This document shows positions 43,846-55,479 of a stretch of DNA of 64,000 bases, in pieces (within the stretch, counting starts at the first letter, position 1; each line of letters begins with the position of its first letter). The stretch is from positions 1,582,190-1,646,189 of the forward strand of contig GG745329.1 of NCBI GenBank assembly GCA_000151295.1, written 5' to 3'. This DNA comes from Allomyces macrogynus ATCC 38327. Its lineage: Eukaryota > Blastocladiomycota > Blastocladiomycetes > Blastocladiales > Blastocladiaceae. Position numbers and translations under genes: made by a program. Under the pieces are notes generated by a model that worked only from the letters and a program-made list of their open reading frames with translations, had not been told where the DNA came from and did not search any database.

Positions 43846-46800
43846 TCAGCTCGTGCTCAAGATACACGCCGTCACGCGCTGAATCCAGTAATCGGCGTCG
43901 TGCGTGCCCGACCGCACGTCCATAGCAATCACAAACGATGCGCGGCCGCGCACCTCGGCGCGAATCGGGTAATAGTAGACGGGGCACACGTAAAATGCGG
44001 AACACTTTTTGCACCCACAGCTTGATCAGCACGTCCTTGGTGTCGTAGAAGTCCTTGTGGCACCGCAGCAGGCCCTGGAACACGCGCGAGATATCGCGCA
44101 AGTTGAACAAGAAGTGCATCGTGGTCGGCGTCGGCAAAAATTGGGCAACGACAGCGTGATACACGTCGATCGTGGAACCGGCTCTGCACACGCGACGAGA
44201 GCGGGTTGCGTCCACCACCTGGCGGACCCATGGCCGCGACCAGCTGCACTTCGTGAACGTGCTTGACGAGCTGCTTTTGCTTGTCAAAGCAGTACCCGAA
44301 GTCCATCCAGTGCCGCAAAAACTCGAGCGGGCCTTGCGACCCAAACGCGTCCTTGGCCGGCATGTTCAGGTCGTCGATAAAGCAGATCAAGTGCTTTCCA
44401 CCAATCGGAACAAACACGTTCTTGGTGCGCTTCTTGAGCTTGCCATCGATGATCTGCTGCAGCCGGTTGGCCGTGGTCCGGGTCGAGAATGGAATCGAGA
44501 GCACGGCTGTGTGCTCATCGCTCTGCGACAGCACGCTCTGGAGCAGACTGGTTATCCCGACGCCGACATCGCCCACGACGAGACACGGCTGCTTGGCCTG
44601 GATAAGCGATTTGGACAGGTACTCGATGCGCAGCGTGTCAATCGTCGGCACAAAAATCTTGTAAAACGGCACGTTGGTCGGGTAGCGCCAGTTGTCGGGC
44701 AATCGCGTCTCCCACAGCAGCCACGCCTCCTTGTCCTCGGCGACAAAATACTCGTAGACCGTGTCCTTGCTTGGGAATTGGCCGTCAATCTCGCGCAAGA
44801 ACATGCCAAACTTGTTGCGGCTCGTGTCGCGCAAGGGCCCACCCACGGCCCAAATCACCGAGAACAGAAACCACATTTCAATGACCCGGTCCGGCGCCAG
44901 CGCCGACCCTTCCATGGCGACGAGCGAGTCAAAGAACACCGGAATCGACCGCACGATCGTTGATTCGTGGACTGCGATAATGTCGGTGCACTGCTTGCCG
45001 AATTTGAGCAGGGGCGGCAAGTACTTGTCGACGAGCTACGTCAATTTGGCGACGAGCGTCTCGTTTTCCTTGCTCTGGATCCAGGACGTGATGGCGGGGC
45101 GCCAGCCAATGTCGGCGTAATCCATGTAGACCATACCACAGCGCGAGACGGTCGCGGGCGACGCGGCGGCCAGGTTCTCCACTTCAAACAGAAGCGAGAC
45201 CTGCTCGGGCAGCACAAAGCGTTGGCCGTTGATGAGCGTCAGCACCTTGTTGTCGCCCATGACCGAGTTCATGCTCTCAATCCACAGCGTGTCGACGGGC
45301 CCGTCAAACACGGCCCACTTGTTGTCGCCGGACTCGTCAGCAGCGCACACGGTGCGCATGATGCTCGAGAGCACGCCGTCCGTCCACTTGTTGGTCTGCA
45401 TGTTGAACTCGCCGTACAGCTCGCCGAGCGTCAGCGCTTTGAGGTTCAAAATGTGCGTGCGCACTTGGCTGTACTTGGTCGGTGCGGCCTTGAGCAAGTT
45501 GCACAGCGCCGTCTGCAGTGTCTTCCACGCCGTCGACTTGCCGACGCCCGTCGCGCCGACGACCATGACCGAGTGCCGCGCGAGCTCTGTGTCGTACAGC
45601 TCAATGGTCTTGCGTACGGCGCTGTCCATGACTTGCAGCTTGCGCTCCGTCATGACCTGCACGACAGCGTCCTTGACGTCCTGCGGCACCGACCGCGGGG
45701 CCTCGACGCCCCGGGAACAAGTCATTGAGAATCCCCATGAACAACGGCGTGTCCTCGGACGTGAACTTGGGCACGTTCATGTCGAGTCGATCATGCCGAG
45801 CACAATCACCGTTTCGTCGGGCACCGAAAAATCTTGCCCCTTGCGCACGCCGCACGCGCGCAGCGCCGACGTGAGCGGACGCAGCCCAAAATCGTAGTGG
45901 TCCTGCTTGCTGAGCTGCTGTGCCGAGACCTTGTAGAGCGTATCGACCTTCTTGGAGATGACCTTGGTGTTGTTGAACCCTTCGGCGAAGAGCATGATCT
46001 CGGCAATGAGCGCGTGTCGGGCGACATCATGGCGACGGGCCGGAACAGGGCCTTGAGGTTGTCGGGCAGCTCCACACGACCGGCGTAGGTCGGGTTCATG
46101 GTGATGAAGATACCCGTCGTCCACACAATCTTGATCTCTTGGCTCTCGAAAATGAATGTCGACGCCCGCCGCTGGATCGAGCTCAAGACCGACGAGATTT
46201 GCAGCGCCACGACCGGCAGCACCTCGATATCAATGCGGTTGAACTCGTCAAAGCAGCCCCACGCGCCCGTCTGCGCGAGCCCAGAAAACATGCGGCCCAT
46301 CGACTTGTAGTCGAGCCCGTCTGAACAGTTTTAAATGATGGCGAGCTTGCCGAGAGCCTTGCCCAGATCCTTGACCGTTCCCGTCTTGCCCGTGCCGGCT
46401 GGGCCCTGTGGGCTCCCGCCGCGGCAGAGGTGCAGCGCCGTGGTCAGAGTCATGTAGCACCGGTCCGTGAGCGGCGTCACGACCAGTCGCCCACTGTTGC
46501 CAAGGTACTCGTAGCCGTACTTGAACCGCGTGTTGGTTTGCCGAATCACGCAGTCCTCCTCGTCCTTGTCCCAAAAGAATCGCAGCTGCGACAGCCACTC
46601 GAACGCGTTGACGCTGTCGATATTGTTCTTGGCCATGCGCTCGATCACGTCACGCGAATGCACCTCGGTCGTGATGAGCGCAATCAACTTCTTCCGGCTG
46701 ACCTTGGACAAGTTGGTGCGCACAAGGTCGGCCAGTTTCTTGAGCATCGAGATCTGCTTCTTTTTCAGGTCCTTGAGCGCGTGTTTGTCGCCGCGCTCCA

Positions 46801-49786
46801 CGTCGGTCAGGGCCTTGGTGTAATCGGCCGTCCACGCGATCTGGCCAGACAGAATGAGCAGCTGGCCCGGCCAGTTGTTGAGCCACTTGTCGCGCTTCGA
46901 CTTCGTCATGGCCGTCAGGCACCCAATCGATACTGTGGCCAGCGTCTGGCGCATCGCGGCCTCGACGTCCTGCAGCCAGCCCTCGACGGGCCCCTCGAGC
47001 GACACAGACATGTTGAACGGCACGTACTCGCCGTCGGGCGCGTGCATGCCAATGGCCTCGTTGTGCTTGCGCACGTCGCTGCCAATGGCCTCGTTGTGCT
47101 TGCGCACGTCGCTGCCAATGGCCTCGTTGTGCTTGCGCACGTCGCTGCCAACGAGCTGCAGCTCGAGCTTGTTGATGCCGTCAAAACACTTTTTCATGTG
47201 CGGCTGCACGGCCGGCGGGTCGCGCGCTTGACCAAGAATCTCGAGCAGATCGTCGTTCGACAAGAAATAGAACCGCGGGAAGAATTGGCGCTTGGTCTCG
47301 AGGTACATGTCGAGCGACTTTTACACCTTTTCGAGCTTGACAAACATGTCCTGCAGTAGTTCGAGCAAGCCGGGTGTCTCAACAGCGTGGGCCAGGTTTT
47401 TGTTGGCGTTGAGCCCGCTCAGAATGTCCTTCCACCGGTTGTTGACGAGATCAAACACGGCCGACTCCTTGGGCAGCTGCTTGCGAATGTCCTCGGCGCC
47501 GACAAAAATGTATTCGAGGTACATCCACTGCTTTTGCACTTGCAGCAGCACGTCGATGATCTCGACGACCTTGGACAGCGTACGCTCCCAGAAATCAATG
47601 AGCGTCGAGAACGCCACGTAGTACTTGGACGCCTTCATGGACGACAGCGTGACCTGGTTGTCCTCGAGCAGCTCGAAGATGGCGTCGGTGCTGCGGACCT
47701 TATAGTACTTGTCCTTGTACCCAATAATGTCGAGCTCGAGCGACTGCCACGCGTCCTTGATGCCCTGCAGCCCCTCCTCGATCGACAATTCCTTGGTCGC
47801 GGCGCCGCTCATGATCCCGATCGACTCCGAGCACTGGTCGAGCCCGAGCTCCATGACCAAGTCGAGCGTCGACTGCGGCGACGCTGGGTCAAACGACTTG
47901 CCAATCTCGTCGACGAGCTGCTCCCAGTGCCGCGAACGCAGCGCCGGGTTGCGCAAATCTTGCAGCACCGGGATAATGTGCTTGACGTGCAGGACCTTGT
48001 CTTTCAAGTGGCCGAGCACCTCCTAGTCCTTGGCCACGTCGCGCTGCAGCTTGGTAGGCTTCTTGATGTAGGTCTGCACGACCTCCTCGACTTTGGCCAA
48101 ATCGAGCGTGAGAAATTGCTGCTCCTTCCAGGCGCTGTACGAGCTCGTCCGCTCGTCGAGCAATCTTCATGTAGGTCTGCTTCCACTGCTCGCCGCACGC
48201 GACGGAGTCCTGCAGCGACTGGATGCTCGCCTGCGTGTTGCCAAAGAAAATCTCGTGCAGCGAAATCTTGGCGCAGCACCGGCGAATAATATCGTTGGAG
48301 ATTTTGCGCAGCAGGCTCGTCATGCGCTCCTTGGTGTGTTAGTGCTTGGAGTTGCCCCAAATGATGCGAATGTCCTGCAGGACCTTGGGCAAGCACCGAC
48401 CAACGGCGGCGGGCTCGGCCGCGGCAAGCTCCTTGCAGGGACCCGAGAGCAGCGACAAGAACTTGAGTTTGTCCTGCGCCTGCTGGTGGCCCTCCTGGAT
48501 CAGGTTCGACAGCCGCGAAAACTGGTCGAGGTAGGACGACTTGGCCACGTCGAGCACGGCAATGATCTGCTGCACTTCTTGCCGGTTGATTTGCACGGCA
48601 ATGCCCGACAGGTTGACACACCGCGACCGCCAAAACTCGATCTCCTCGAGCGGGCCCGAGTTTTCCGACGTCTCGGGCGTGTTTTGGTTGTTGATGATCT
48701 CCTTGATTTGGCGCGTCCAATGCACGAGCAGCGACTCGAGCCGCTGGATCACGTCCTTGGAGTTGGATGGCGTGGCCACTACGGGCCGAATCACTCGAGT
48801 CAGATTCAGCAGCCCGCCAGCAAAGCTCACCACCCGTCCACGTCCACTCCCGCGCATACCTTCTTGGGGCGACGGCAACCGCTCCTTTGGCACGTAGGCA
48901 CCGTGTGGCCCTGCGAGTGGAACGCCGTGTCCGTCAAGACGGCCATAAACTTGTGCAGCTGTCCCGCAAAGTCTTTGCGCACAGTATCGGGCCACCCGCG
49001 GTTATCGAGGAACAGCGGCACATAGACGCCGTTCATGAGCATGACAAGACTGTCGAGCACCCACCGCGCAAACGCTCCGTACTGCACGCGGCGCGTGAGC
49101 GTTGCTGCCGTCAATGGCGCCCCGTCCAGTTCCATGGTTGACCCGGGCGCCGTCGTCGCCGGCGTCGCGTTGCGCAGGACATACATGAGCTCGTGTACCT
49201 TGGACGTTGGCAGCGCGTCGCCCATGACCAAATGTGGCGATGGGACCGCGTCCATGTACAGAATGAGCCGCCGCTGCGCCGCGTCGTGCGCGAATGCGCG
49301 CAGCAGGTCCGCGTGCGCGTGTGTCCAGTGGTCGCGCGGGTGAAACCCGGCCAGCGTGACGAGTTTCAGGAACCGTGCCTCGAGTGCGGCGTACGCGGCA
49401 GCGGCATCCTCGCGCGTACGCGCGTCGGCGGCAGCCGCCATCGCCGCCACGACTTCCTCGGGCGAAATGCTCGGCACCGGTGGTCCTTGTGCTGGTGCAC
49501 CATCGATACCGTCGACCGCCGCCGCCGATGGGTTCGCAGCCAAGTCGGCTCCATGGACAGATGGTGCAAAATCGCCGACACCGTCGGCGGGCAAGGTGGA
49601 GGGCATCGACGACGACATGGCGCGGCTCGGGGCCGTGCCCGTTCCGCTCTTGGGCGTTGCCGCAGCCGCCGCGCGCCGTGAACCGTTGAGCTTGGCGCGC
49701 AAACTCCGCACGCTCGGCGCCGCAGTTGCGGGTGCGCTCGGGCGGCGTGGAACCGTGTTGGTGGCCGGTGCCGGTGCCGGTGCCAT
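43846..49786 (-). pseudogene. Axonemal dynein heavy chain, broken and internally deleted
   Basis: Minus-strand pieces follow dynein order. Tail: LDNRGWPDTVRKDFAGQLHK, then VHWTRQIKEIINNQNTPETS and IEFWRSRCVNLSGIAVQI. Linker: DLRNPALRSRHWEQLVDEIG. AAA1: QGPAGTGKT and [23 protein letters not shown]2: VVGATGVGKSTAWKTL. AAA3: VVGDVGVGITS, where the Walker-A Lys is Ile. Then LFNLRDISRVFQGLL is joined almost directly to the extreme C-terminus YVCPVYYYPIRAE. AAA4, the stalk and AAA5-6 are missing. In-frame stops: TAA 48341, TAG 48025, TAA 47323, TAA 46333, TAG 45038 (first base, reading minus). Frame changes fall near 48890, 48150, 46015, 45785, 45715 and 44200. About 6 kb remain of an expected ~13 kb. 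CpG is normal, so decay seems recent. The proposed start is ATG 49786 (MAPAPAPATNTVPRRP). Confidence 0.88.
47048..47146. repeat. Three perfect 33-bp tandem units inside the dynein relic
   Basis: Units at 47048-47080, 47081-47113 and 47114-47146 are identical. On the minus strand each encodes the 11-residue GSDVRKHNEAI, keeping frame. Normal dyneins have this region once. Confidence 0.95.
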
Positions 49787-50860
49787 TTGCCGCGGCAGCC
49801 GGGACGTCGCGGAGCATGATGGATCAGAACGAGTTGACGGCGAGGGCGAGGGCGCAGAATCAGCGAGTAGATGGCCAAAACGAATCGGGCAAAAATGGAT
49901 GGCGGCCCTGCTCGTCCACTCGTCGATCTGTCTGCCGCGGGGCAGCGCGTCGGATGAATGACGCCGAGCGAAGGGCAGCAATACTGACGACAACGTCGGC
50001 TCTGGCGGTGCTGAAGGCAAGTTGTCCACCAGGTTACTTGTTACGCTCCAAACTATTCGAGCGGACAAGGCCGTCAGCATACATGCGGCGGTCCGACGTC
50101 GCTGCTTGGTCAACGAATCGAAGCAGGGGCCGGTCGAAAATGAGCCTGGTTCGGTCGACGACGGTAGCTTGCACTCGGACAGCGAGCGGAATGCGGTGCG
50201 GTTGTCGTTGGCTGTTGACGCTGGGAGTTGCAGGTGCCGGAGGGTGCGTTCGATGGCAGTTGTTGCCGAGGTCTCGTGGTGGCCAGCGGCGGAAATCATA
50301 GTCGAGCGGCCAGTGCTTGAGGTCGTCGACAAGTCGACCGATGGTGGTTTGGGCAGTCATGTTGAAGGGTGAATGAGAGCAGACCAGACGCATTGTGGAG
50401 TCTCTCACCTTGAGCCGTCGGTCATCAGCAGCTTGCATTCTGCGCCGCAGCGTGCCGACCGACCAGGGCCATGTTCTCCACAACTGCGGCCGTTCTCTGA
50501 CCCCTGGACCTCAGCAGCAATCACATAAGCGCCGTTGGAGCCTTACTTTGCGCCAAGTCGTGGCGACCAGCGGGCGCGGTGAGTCGCAATGCTCGTTCTC
50601 TATACTAGTGTAGCGTTTGCCGGATCATGCGGCGTGGACCGTGCACGAGACGGCGCTCGACAGGGCTGCGCATGTTCTGTTGGTCACATTCATTTTTGGA
50701 CTGGGACTTTTTGGAAGTGTGGCCACACGCTGCCAGCGGCCCAGCAGCAACCCGGCAGACAGTGGATCTGTGAATCCCGCCCGCCGCCCCGAATCTCCAC
50801 GCCTGGACCTACAGCAAGTGCAGCAATCAAGTGCCGCAATTGATCCAACCACTGTCGAAA
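49787..50860. other. Divergent region between dynein relic and F-box/LRR gene
   Basis: About 1.07 kb with no recognisable gene. It holds the former dynein promoter and the upstream region of the plus-strand LRR gene. Confidence 0.5.
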
Positions 50861-52648
50861 ATGCCCTCCGCCCCCGCCCTTGCCCCACGGCTCGAATGCT
50901 TGCCTGACACGGTCGTCAATCGCATTGCCGAGCTGCTTCTCTTTCGCACTGCCCTCGAGCGTCATGGCGAGTCGCTCGGATCGCATTCGTTGCGCTACGA
51001 AACTGGCCGCCTCGCCGTGCTGTACCTGGCACTCACAGCACCAAGCCTGTACACGCCATGCTTGCGCGCCGTGATCCGCACCACGACCAAGTACCACAGG
51101 ACGGCGGTGCTCTGTACGGACGGGGTCACTGTGCGATTGCCGCTCGCGCGTGTTGGGACTTTTGTCTGGATCATTTCGAGCAAGTCCGGCTCGTCGCGTG
51201 GGGTACAGTGGTCTCTCGTTTTGCCGTTTCGTGATCAGGACCGATCCTACGCTGGCCCGAGCGCGCAGAGCATGCTGCGCGCCAAGATGACGGATCGACC
51301 ACTGGCCATTTGGGCCATGTCGGACCGCGCCTCGTTGGTTGATGTCTCCCTACAGTGGTCTTTCCTGCACCTCGCGCTCGACCAGCTCCAGTACTACATG
51401 GCGAGCGACATGACCCGCGTTGTTCCCGCTCACTGTCGCGAGCTGCTCGTGTGTGGTCGCATCGACAATATTCTGTTCTCGACCAACCTAGAGACGTTGC
51501 ATCTGCGAGGCGTGGCCCTGCCTCCTGCTGTCGATATCCAACGTGTTTTCCAGCAACTGCCAAATCTCCGCTCATTGGCCCTCATTAATGTGACGGCGTT
51601 GGATAAGAACGTGGCCACTCTGGCGTCGCTTGCTGTGCAAATTCCCATCTCGATCATTGCGCTAGAATTGCGGTTGTATTCCGGCTTCCCCGACACTTTC
51701 GTGGCGGTGCTCGCTGACCGCATCCAGTCTTCCCTCATGGGCATCAAGTCGCTCACGGTGCACGGGTGCAGCCCGACGCTCCTCGCGCGCATAATTGCCG
51801 TCCTGCCGCGCACGGGCATGCACAAGCTTACCGTCGGAATTGACGTGAAGAACGAGAACGACCTGTTGGCGTGCTCAACATTGCTCGCAAAGGCGTGGCC
51901 CACGTCGGTCAGTGCATTTTGTTTTACGCTCACGAACTCGATCGGGTCTTCAGTGCTGATTTCGGAACAAGATGTGATGCCCGCAGTTGCTGCAAACCTC
52001 CCATTTGTGACCCGTTTGCTGGATTTACGATTCGCGGAGCTTTCGTTGCGTGTCCCGACTTTCCAGCAGCTCCCGCTGGCGCCAACGCTCACGCATTTGT
52101 CGCTCCATGCTTCGGGCAAGGACCTCGATGGATTGGGTCTCGAGGCGCTCATGCTGCGGTTGCCGTCGGCATTAAAGGACCTATCGCTCCGGTCGTGGGC
52201 GCTCGGCGGGTCATCAACAGCCACGATTTTTGGTTCGCGCTTGCCGGCGCATCTCGAGGCGCTCTCGCTCTATGGTTGCGACTTGACCGACCAGGACCTG
52301 GCCCAATTTGTGTTCCCCGCGTCGATACGTTACCTCAATCTCGAAGAAAACCAGCTGGGCAGACTTCCGGCCGCGACGCTGCCTGCTCGGTTGCAGACTC
52401 TGGTCCTCAAGCGCAACCGCAAATTATCGGATGGCATGGTCGAGTGGGTCGCAGCGCTGCCCACCACGTTGCACACGCTCGACGTTTCTCACACGGCGCT
52501 TGGCGACCATTTTGCGGCCACGCTGCTCCAACGAATGCCTGCTCCACGCGTGACGTTGCGGATGAGCGTGAACGTTGCTGAGACGACCGTTTCCGAGCCG
52601 GCAAAACAGCAATTGTCTGTGAAATTCAACGTCATCGACTTCTTCTGA
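50861..52648 (+). CDS. F-box-like / leucine-rich repeat protein, copy 1
   Basis: A single exon, 595 residues, from ATG 50861 (MPSAPALAPRLECLPDTVVN) to TGA 52648. Residues ~11-28 (LECLPDTVVNRIAELLLF) resemble an F-box start, followed by ~200 family-specific residues. From ~220 there are irregular leucine-rich repeats: NLETLHLRGVALPP, LPNLRSLALINVTALD, IKSLTVHGCS, LTHLSLHASG, HLEALSLYGCDLTDQDLAQF and IRYLNLEENQLGRLP. The C-terminus is a family hallmark: WVAALPTTLHTLDVSHTALG, LLQRMPAPR, VKFNVIDFF. Five members or remnants occur in this window, a sign of active duplication. Substrate-receptor function for an SCF ubiquitin ligase is inference from the F-box-like start only. Confidence 0.85.
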   Translation: MPSAPALAPRLECLPDTVVNRIAELLLFRTALERHGESLGSHSLRYETGRLAVLYLALTAPSLYTPCLRAVIRTTTKYHRTAVLCTDGVTVRLPLARVGTFVWIISSKSGSSRGVQWSLVLPFRDQDRSYAGPSAQSMLRAKMTDRPLAIWAMSDRASLVDVSLQWSFLHLALDQLQYYMASDMTRVVPAHCRELLVCGRIDNILFSTNLETLHLRGVALPPAVDIQRVFQQLPNLRSLALINVTALDKNVATLASLAVQIPISIIALELRLYSGFPDTFVAVLADRIQSSLMGIKSLTVHGCSPTLLARIIAVLPRTGMHKLTVGIDVKNENDLLACSTLLAKAWPTSVSAFCFTLTNSIGSSVLISEQDVMPAVAANLPFVTRLLDLRFAELSLRVPTFQQLPLAPTLTHLSLHASGKDLDGLGLEALMLRLPSALKDLSLRSWALGGSSTATIFGSRLPAHLEALSLYGCDLTDQDLAQFVFPASIRYLNLEENQLGRLPAATLPARLQTLVLKRNRKLSDGMVEWVAALPTTLHTLDVSHTALGDHFAATLLQRMPAPRVTLRMSVNVAETTVSEPAKQQLSVKFNVIDFF

Positions 52649-52942
52649 GGTGATTTCGTTGTAGAACTAAAATACAGGCGCCATTTTGAGTGTTTCCTGC
52701 TGTTGCGGCAGTCGCTCGCGCTCTGCTCGCTGTTGTCACTTTGTCGCACTGGCTGGAAGTGAAATTCTGGATTGGAATGAGGCAAACTGCCGCTGGCACA
52801 CAGGTACAGTGACTCTCTTCTCTCTGCACTTGGCACTTCACAGCACGACGACGAGCCAGACGAGAACAACGACGCTCAACGGCAAGCAGGCACAACATTT
52901 ATCAGGACGCAATCGAAACTCATAATTCTTGCAACTTCGACC

Positions 52943-54775
52943 ATGGTTCATCCCCCGCCAAGCATGATATCGGCTACTACACTTGGCATCCCGACCCCAC
53001 GACTCGAGTGCATGCCCGACGTGGTCATCGACCGCATTGCCGAGTTGCTCCTCTCTCGCACGACTCAAGAGCGCCATGCCGACAAGCTCGTCACACAATG
53101 TTCGCTTCATTACGAAGTCGGACAGCTGGCGCTGATGCATCTGGCGCTTGCAGCGCCCAGCTTGTTTGCCCCGTGCCTGCGCGCCGTCATTCGCAACGCG
53201 ACCAGGTTCCGCACAGAGCCGATAAGGTGCTGGACGAGCGCCACGGTCCCATTGATGCCGAAGCAGATTGGACATTGTGTATGGGCCATTCTGCGTGAGT
53301 CTGAAGAGACGAATGGCAGAGCGTGGTCGTTGGTTCTGCCACTGCGTGCTCGAGACCGCTCGTGCGTCGGGCCAAGTGTGAAGGAAACGTTGCAGGTTAA
53401 GATGCAAGAACGACCCACCGGCGCTCCAATGACCTCGATTGGCGTGGCCGACTTGACAGTCGACGCTGACGCACATTGGTCTTTGCTTCCCGTGCGGTTT
53501 GACCAGCTCCAGTACTATGAGCTGTGCCAGCTCGCCAATGTCGTCCCCACTCGGTGTCGCGAGCTTGTTGTGCTGCGCAGCTTCGACAGCACTATCTTCC
53601 CGGCCAGTCTGGCCAAGCTTCGTCTTGAGCAAGGAGTCCTGCCGTCAAACCCGGTCGTCATTCAGCGCGCTTTGCAGGAGGTGCCGAAACTTCGTTCACT
53701 CGAACTCGTCGACGTGTCACTGCCTGAAGAGAAGGGCGCCGCGCTTGCGACGCTCGCTGCGCACATTCCAACCTCTGTCACGGCGCTCAAGGTCGTTGGT
53801 GGTCCCACCGTTTTCACCGATGCGTTCGTGTCAACGCTTGCGGGTCGCATCCAAGCCTCACTCGCGGGCATCAAGTTACTCGATTTGCAAGGGTGCAGCC
53901 CAGCTCGTCTCGCGCCCATGGTCGCTGCGCTGCCACGTGTGGGTATGCGCGAGCTGCGTGTTCTGGTCGAGATCAAGGGCGAGCAGGACATGGTGGCGTG
54001 CACGACGTCGCTTGCACAAGCATGGCCCACGTCGGTCGACTGCCTCCACCTCACGCTTACGAATAGCATGTGGCCGCAGCAGGTTGTTTCGGCTATAGAG
54101 CGCATACCTACGCTGGTTGCACGTCTTCCGCTCGCGGCCCAGTCTCTGCACGTCTTGCTTGCGTTCCTGTCATTGGACGTCTCCATGTTCCGCCAGATCC
54201 CGCTGGCGCCGACGCTCACACAGCTAACTCTGCATGGATCACGCAACAACGTCAACATGGTGGGGCTCGAGCGATTGATGACGCGGCTGCCGTCATCGCT
54301 CGTGGACTTGTCGCTGATTTCGTGGTCGTTTGGCGGCACGACGACGGCTGCCGGTATTGGATGGAGCTTGCCGCAGCAACTCGAGGCGCTCCGGCTCTTT
54401 TCGTGTGAATTGACTGATGCCGATCTGGCCGAGTTTGAGTTACCCGCATCTTTGCGCTACCTCGACCTCGAATCGAACAAGTTGAGTGCGGTCCTAGTCA
54501 AGTTGTGGCCGGTGCACCTGCAGACGTTGGTGCTCAAGGGGACCGCTGTGACGGACATGCAGCTCGAGTGGATCGCGTCGCTCCCCACCTCGCTGCGTGT
54601 GCTCAATGTCGATCACACGGCGGTCAGGGATCAATTTGCCAACGCACTGCTCCAGCGGATGCCCGCTCCGCGCAAAACGTCGCGAATGACGCTGCACATT
54701 GCTGAGACCAAAGTCTCCGAGTCTGCGAAAATCCAGCTGTCGGCCAAGTTCAATGTTTTTGATGTGAAGAGCTGA
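52943..54775 (+). CDS. F-box-like / leucine-rich repeat protein, copy 2
   Basis: A single exon, 610 residues, from ATG 52943 to TGA 54775, in tandem with copy 1 (294-base gap). The same layout is seen: LECMPDVVIDRIAELLLS near the start, WSLVLPLRARDRSCVGPSV, FDQLQYYELCQLANVVPTRC, LRR strands such as LRSLELVDVSLPEEKG, LTQLTLHGSRNNVN and LEALRLFSCELTDADLAEF, then WIASLPTSLRVLNVDHTAVR, LLQRMPAPRK and AKFNVFDVKS. Divergence from copy 1 is substantial (roughly half the residues differ by eye) but without gaps of consequence. This indicates an old, maintained duplication. Intron-free, like copy 1. Confidence 0.85.
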   Translation: MVHPPPSMISATTLGIPTPRLECMPDVVIDRIAELLLSRTTQERHADKLVTQCSLHYEVGQLALMHLALAAPSLFAPCLRAVIRNATRFRTEPIRCWTSATVPLMPKQIGHCVWAILRESEETNGRAWSLVLPLRARDRSCVGPSVKETLQVKMQERPTGAPMTSIGVADLTVDADAHWSLLPVRFDQLQYYELCQLANVVPTRCRELVVLRSFDSTIFPASLAKLRLEQGVLPSNPVVIQRALQEVPKLRSLELVDVSLPEEKGAALATLAAHIPTSVTALKVVGGPTVFTDAFVSTLAGRIQASLAGIKLLDLQGCSPARLAPMVAALPRVGMRELRVLVEIKGEQDMVACTTSLAQAWPTSVDCLHLTLTNSMWPQQVVSAIERIPTLVARLPLAAQSLHVLLAFLSLDVSMFRQIPLAPTLTQLTLHGSRNNVNMVGLERLMTRLPSSLVDLSLISWSFGGTTTAAGIGWSLPQQLEALRLFSCELTDADLAEFELPASLRYLDLESNKLSAVLVKLWPVHLQTLVLKGTAVTDMQLEWIASLPTSLRVLNVDHTAVRDQFANALLQRMPAPRKTSRMTLHIAETKVSESAKIQLSAKFNVFDVKS

Positions 54776-54982
54776 GGTGGAAGGTGCTGTTTCATTGGCC
54801 CAGTTTTGAATTTGAACCATTTTTCCTGGGCAAACCGCTACTGATGATCGCGACATAATTGTGGTGCCCTGACGAGACTGGTGCGATAATCACAGTTCAA
54901 CATTGCGCTGCGCTGTTGTGTGTTGTCCTTGAAAAGGGTGCCCTACAATATTCACGGCTTACTTCACGGGAGATTGCCGACG

Positions 54983-55003
54983 GCCGCTACCTATGGTAGC
55001 GGC
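54983..55003. repeat. Perfect 9-bp inverted repeat, 3-base loop
   Basis: gccgctacc TAT ggtagcggc forms an uninterrupted 9-bp stem. Possible RNA hairpin or palindromic site; function unknown. Confidence 0.8.
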
Positions 55004-55308
55004 AAGCGAGCAAACTATCTGAAGCACTGGCCACACGAAATTTGACCCGGCTCTCTCTCCTCGGCCCGTCCATGCTTTTCGACGTTACAAAGTGGACTAA
55101 CTGTGTGTCGCTTCATAGTAATCCATTTCCGAGCCTTTAAAAAACGTGTTGTCTCAGCCAACTTGGAATATGATTGCTTGGTGAGATCTCTACTTGTCTG
55201 GACGGTTTATTTTCTGTGTCAGGTCGCGGCGCTCACATCAAGAATGCGTGGCTCATACATCACAACACCACACATTGTCATGACCACGTCGCGGGACTTT
55301 CAAGTATG

Positions 55309-55362
<54 letters not shown>
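55309..55362 (+). repeat. Homopolymer of 54 adenines
   Basis: An unbroken A run on the plus strand in otherwise GC-rich DNA. It resembles the 3' tail of a retroposed transcript; slippage or an assembly artefact are alternatives. Confidence 0.95.
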
Positions 55363-55364
<2 letters not shown>

Positions 55365-55479
55365 CCCTAATGCGCTCCAAGGCGCTGCAATCCTTGTCGT
55401 GATCAACGCTCGCACTTTTCGCAACGTCGACAGCCTTCGACCATGGTTCAGCCTCTGCCGAACTTGAGTCCAACTGGCC

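Larger units (their letters stand above)
54776..55479. other. Intergenic with hairpin and long poly-A tract
   Basis: About 700 bases between LRR copy 2 and the broken copy 3. Contains the inverted repeat at 54983 and the A54 tract at 55309. The stretch before the poly-A (about 54890-55308) shows no coding match; it could be a retroposed RNA sequence, but I cannot identify it. Confidence 0.5.

Noticed and set aside
46430..47359. Plus-strand open frame across the dynein relic
   Set aside because: Antisense of the dynein linker/AAA1 pieces, including the translated complement of the 33-bp repeat.
48339..48341. Possible intron hiding the TAA (CTAAC branch-site look-alike)
   Set aside because: Dynein homology is continuous on both sides, so removing sequence here would delete conserved residues.
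43846..49786. Stop-codon reassignment as explanation of TAA/TAG in the dynein gene
   Set aside because: TAA ends eL6 and eL18 in the same window, and the dynein also has frameshifts and deletions.
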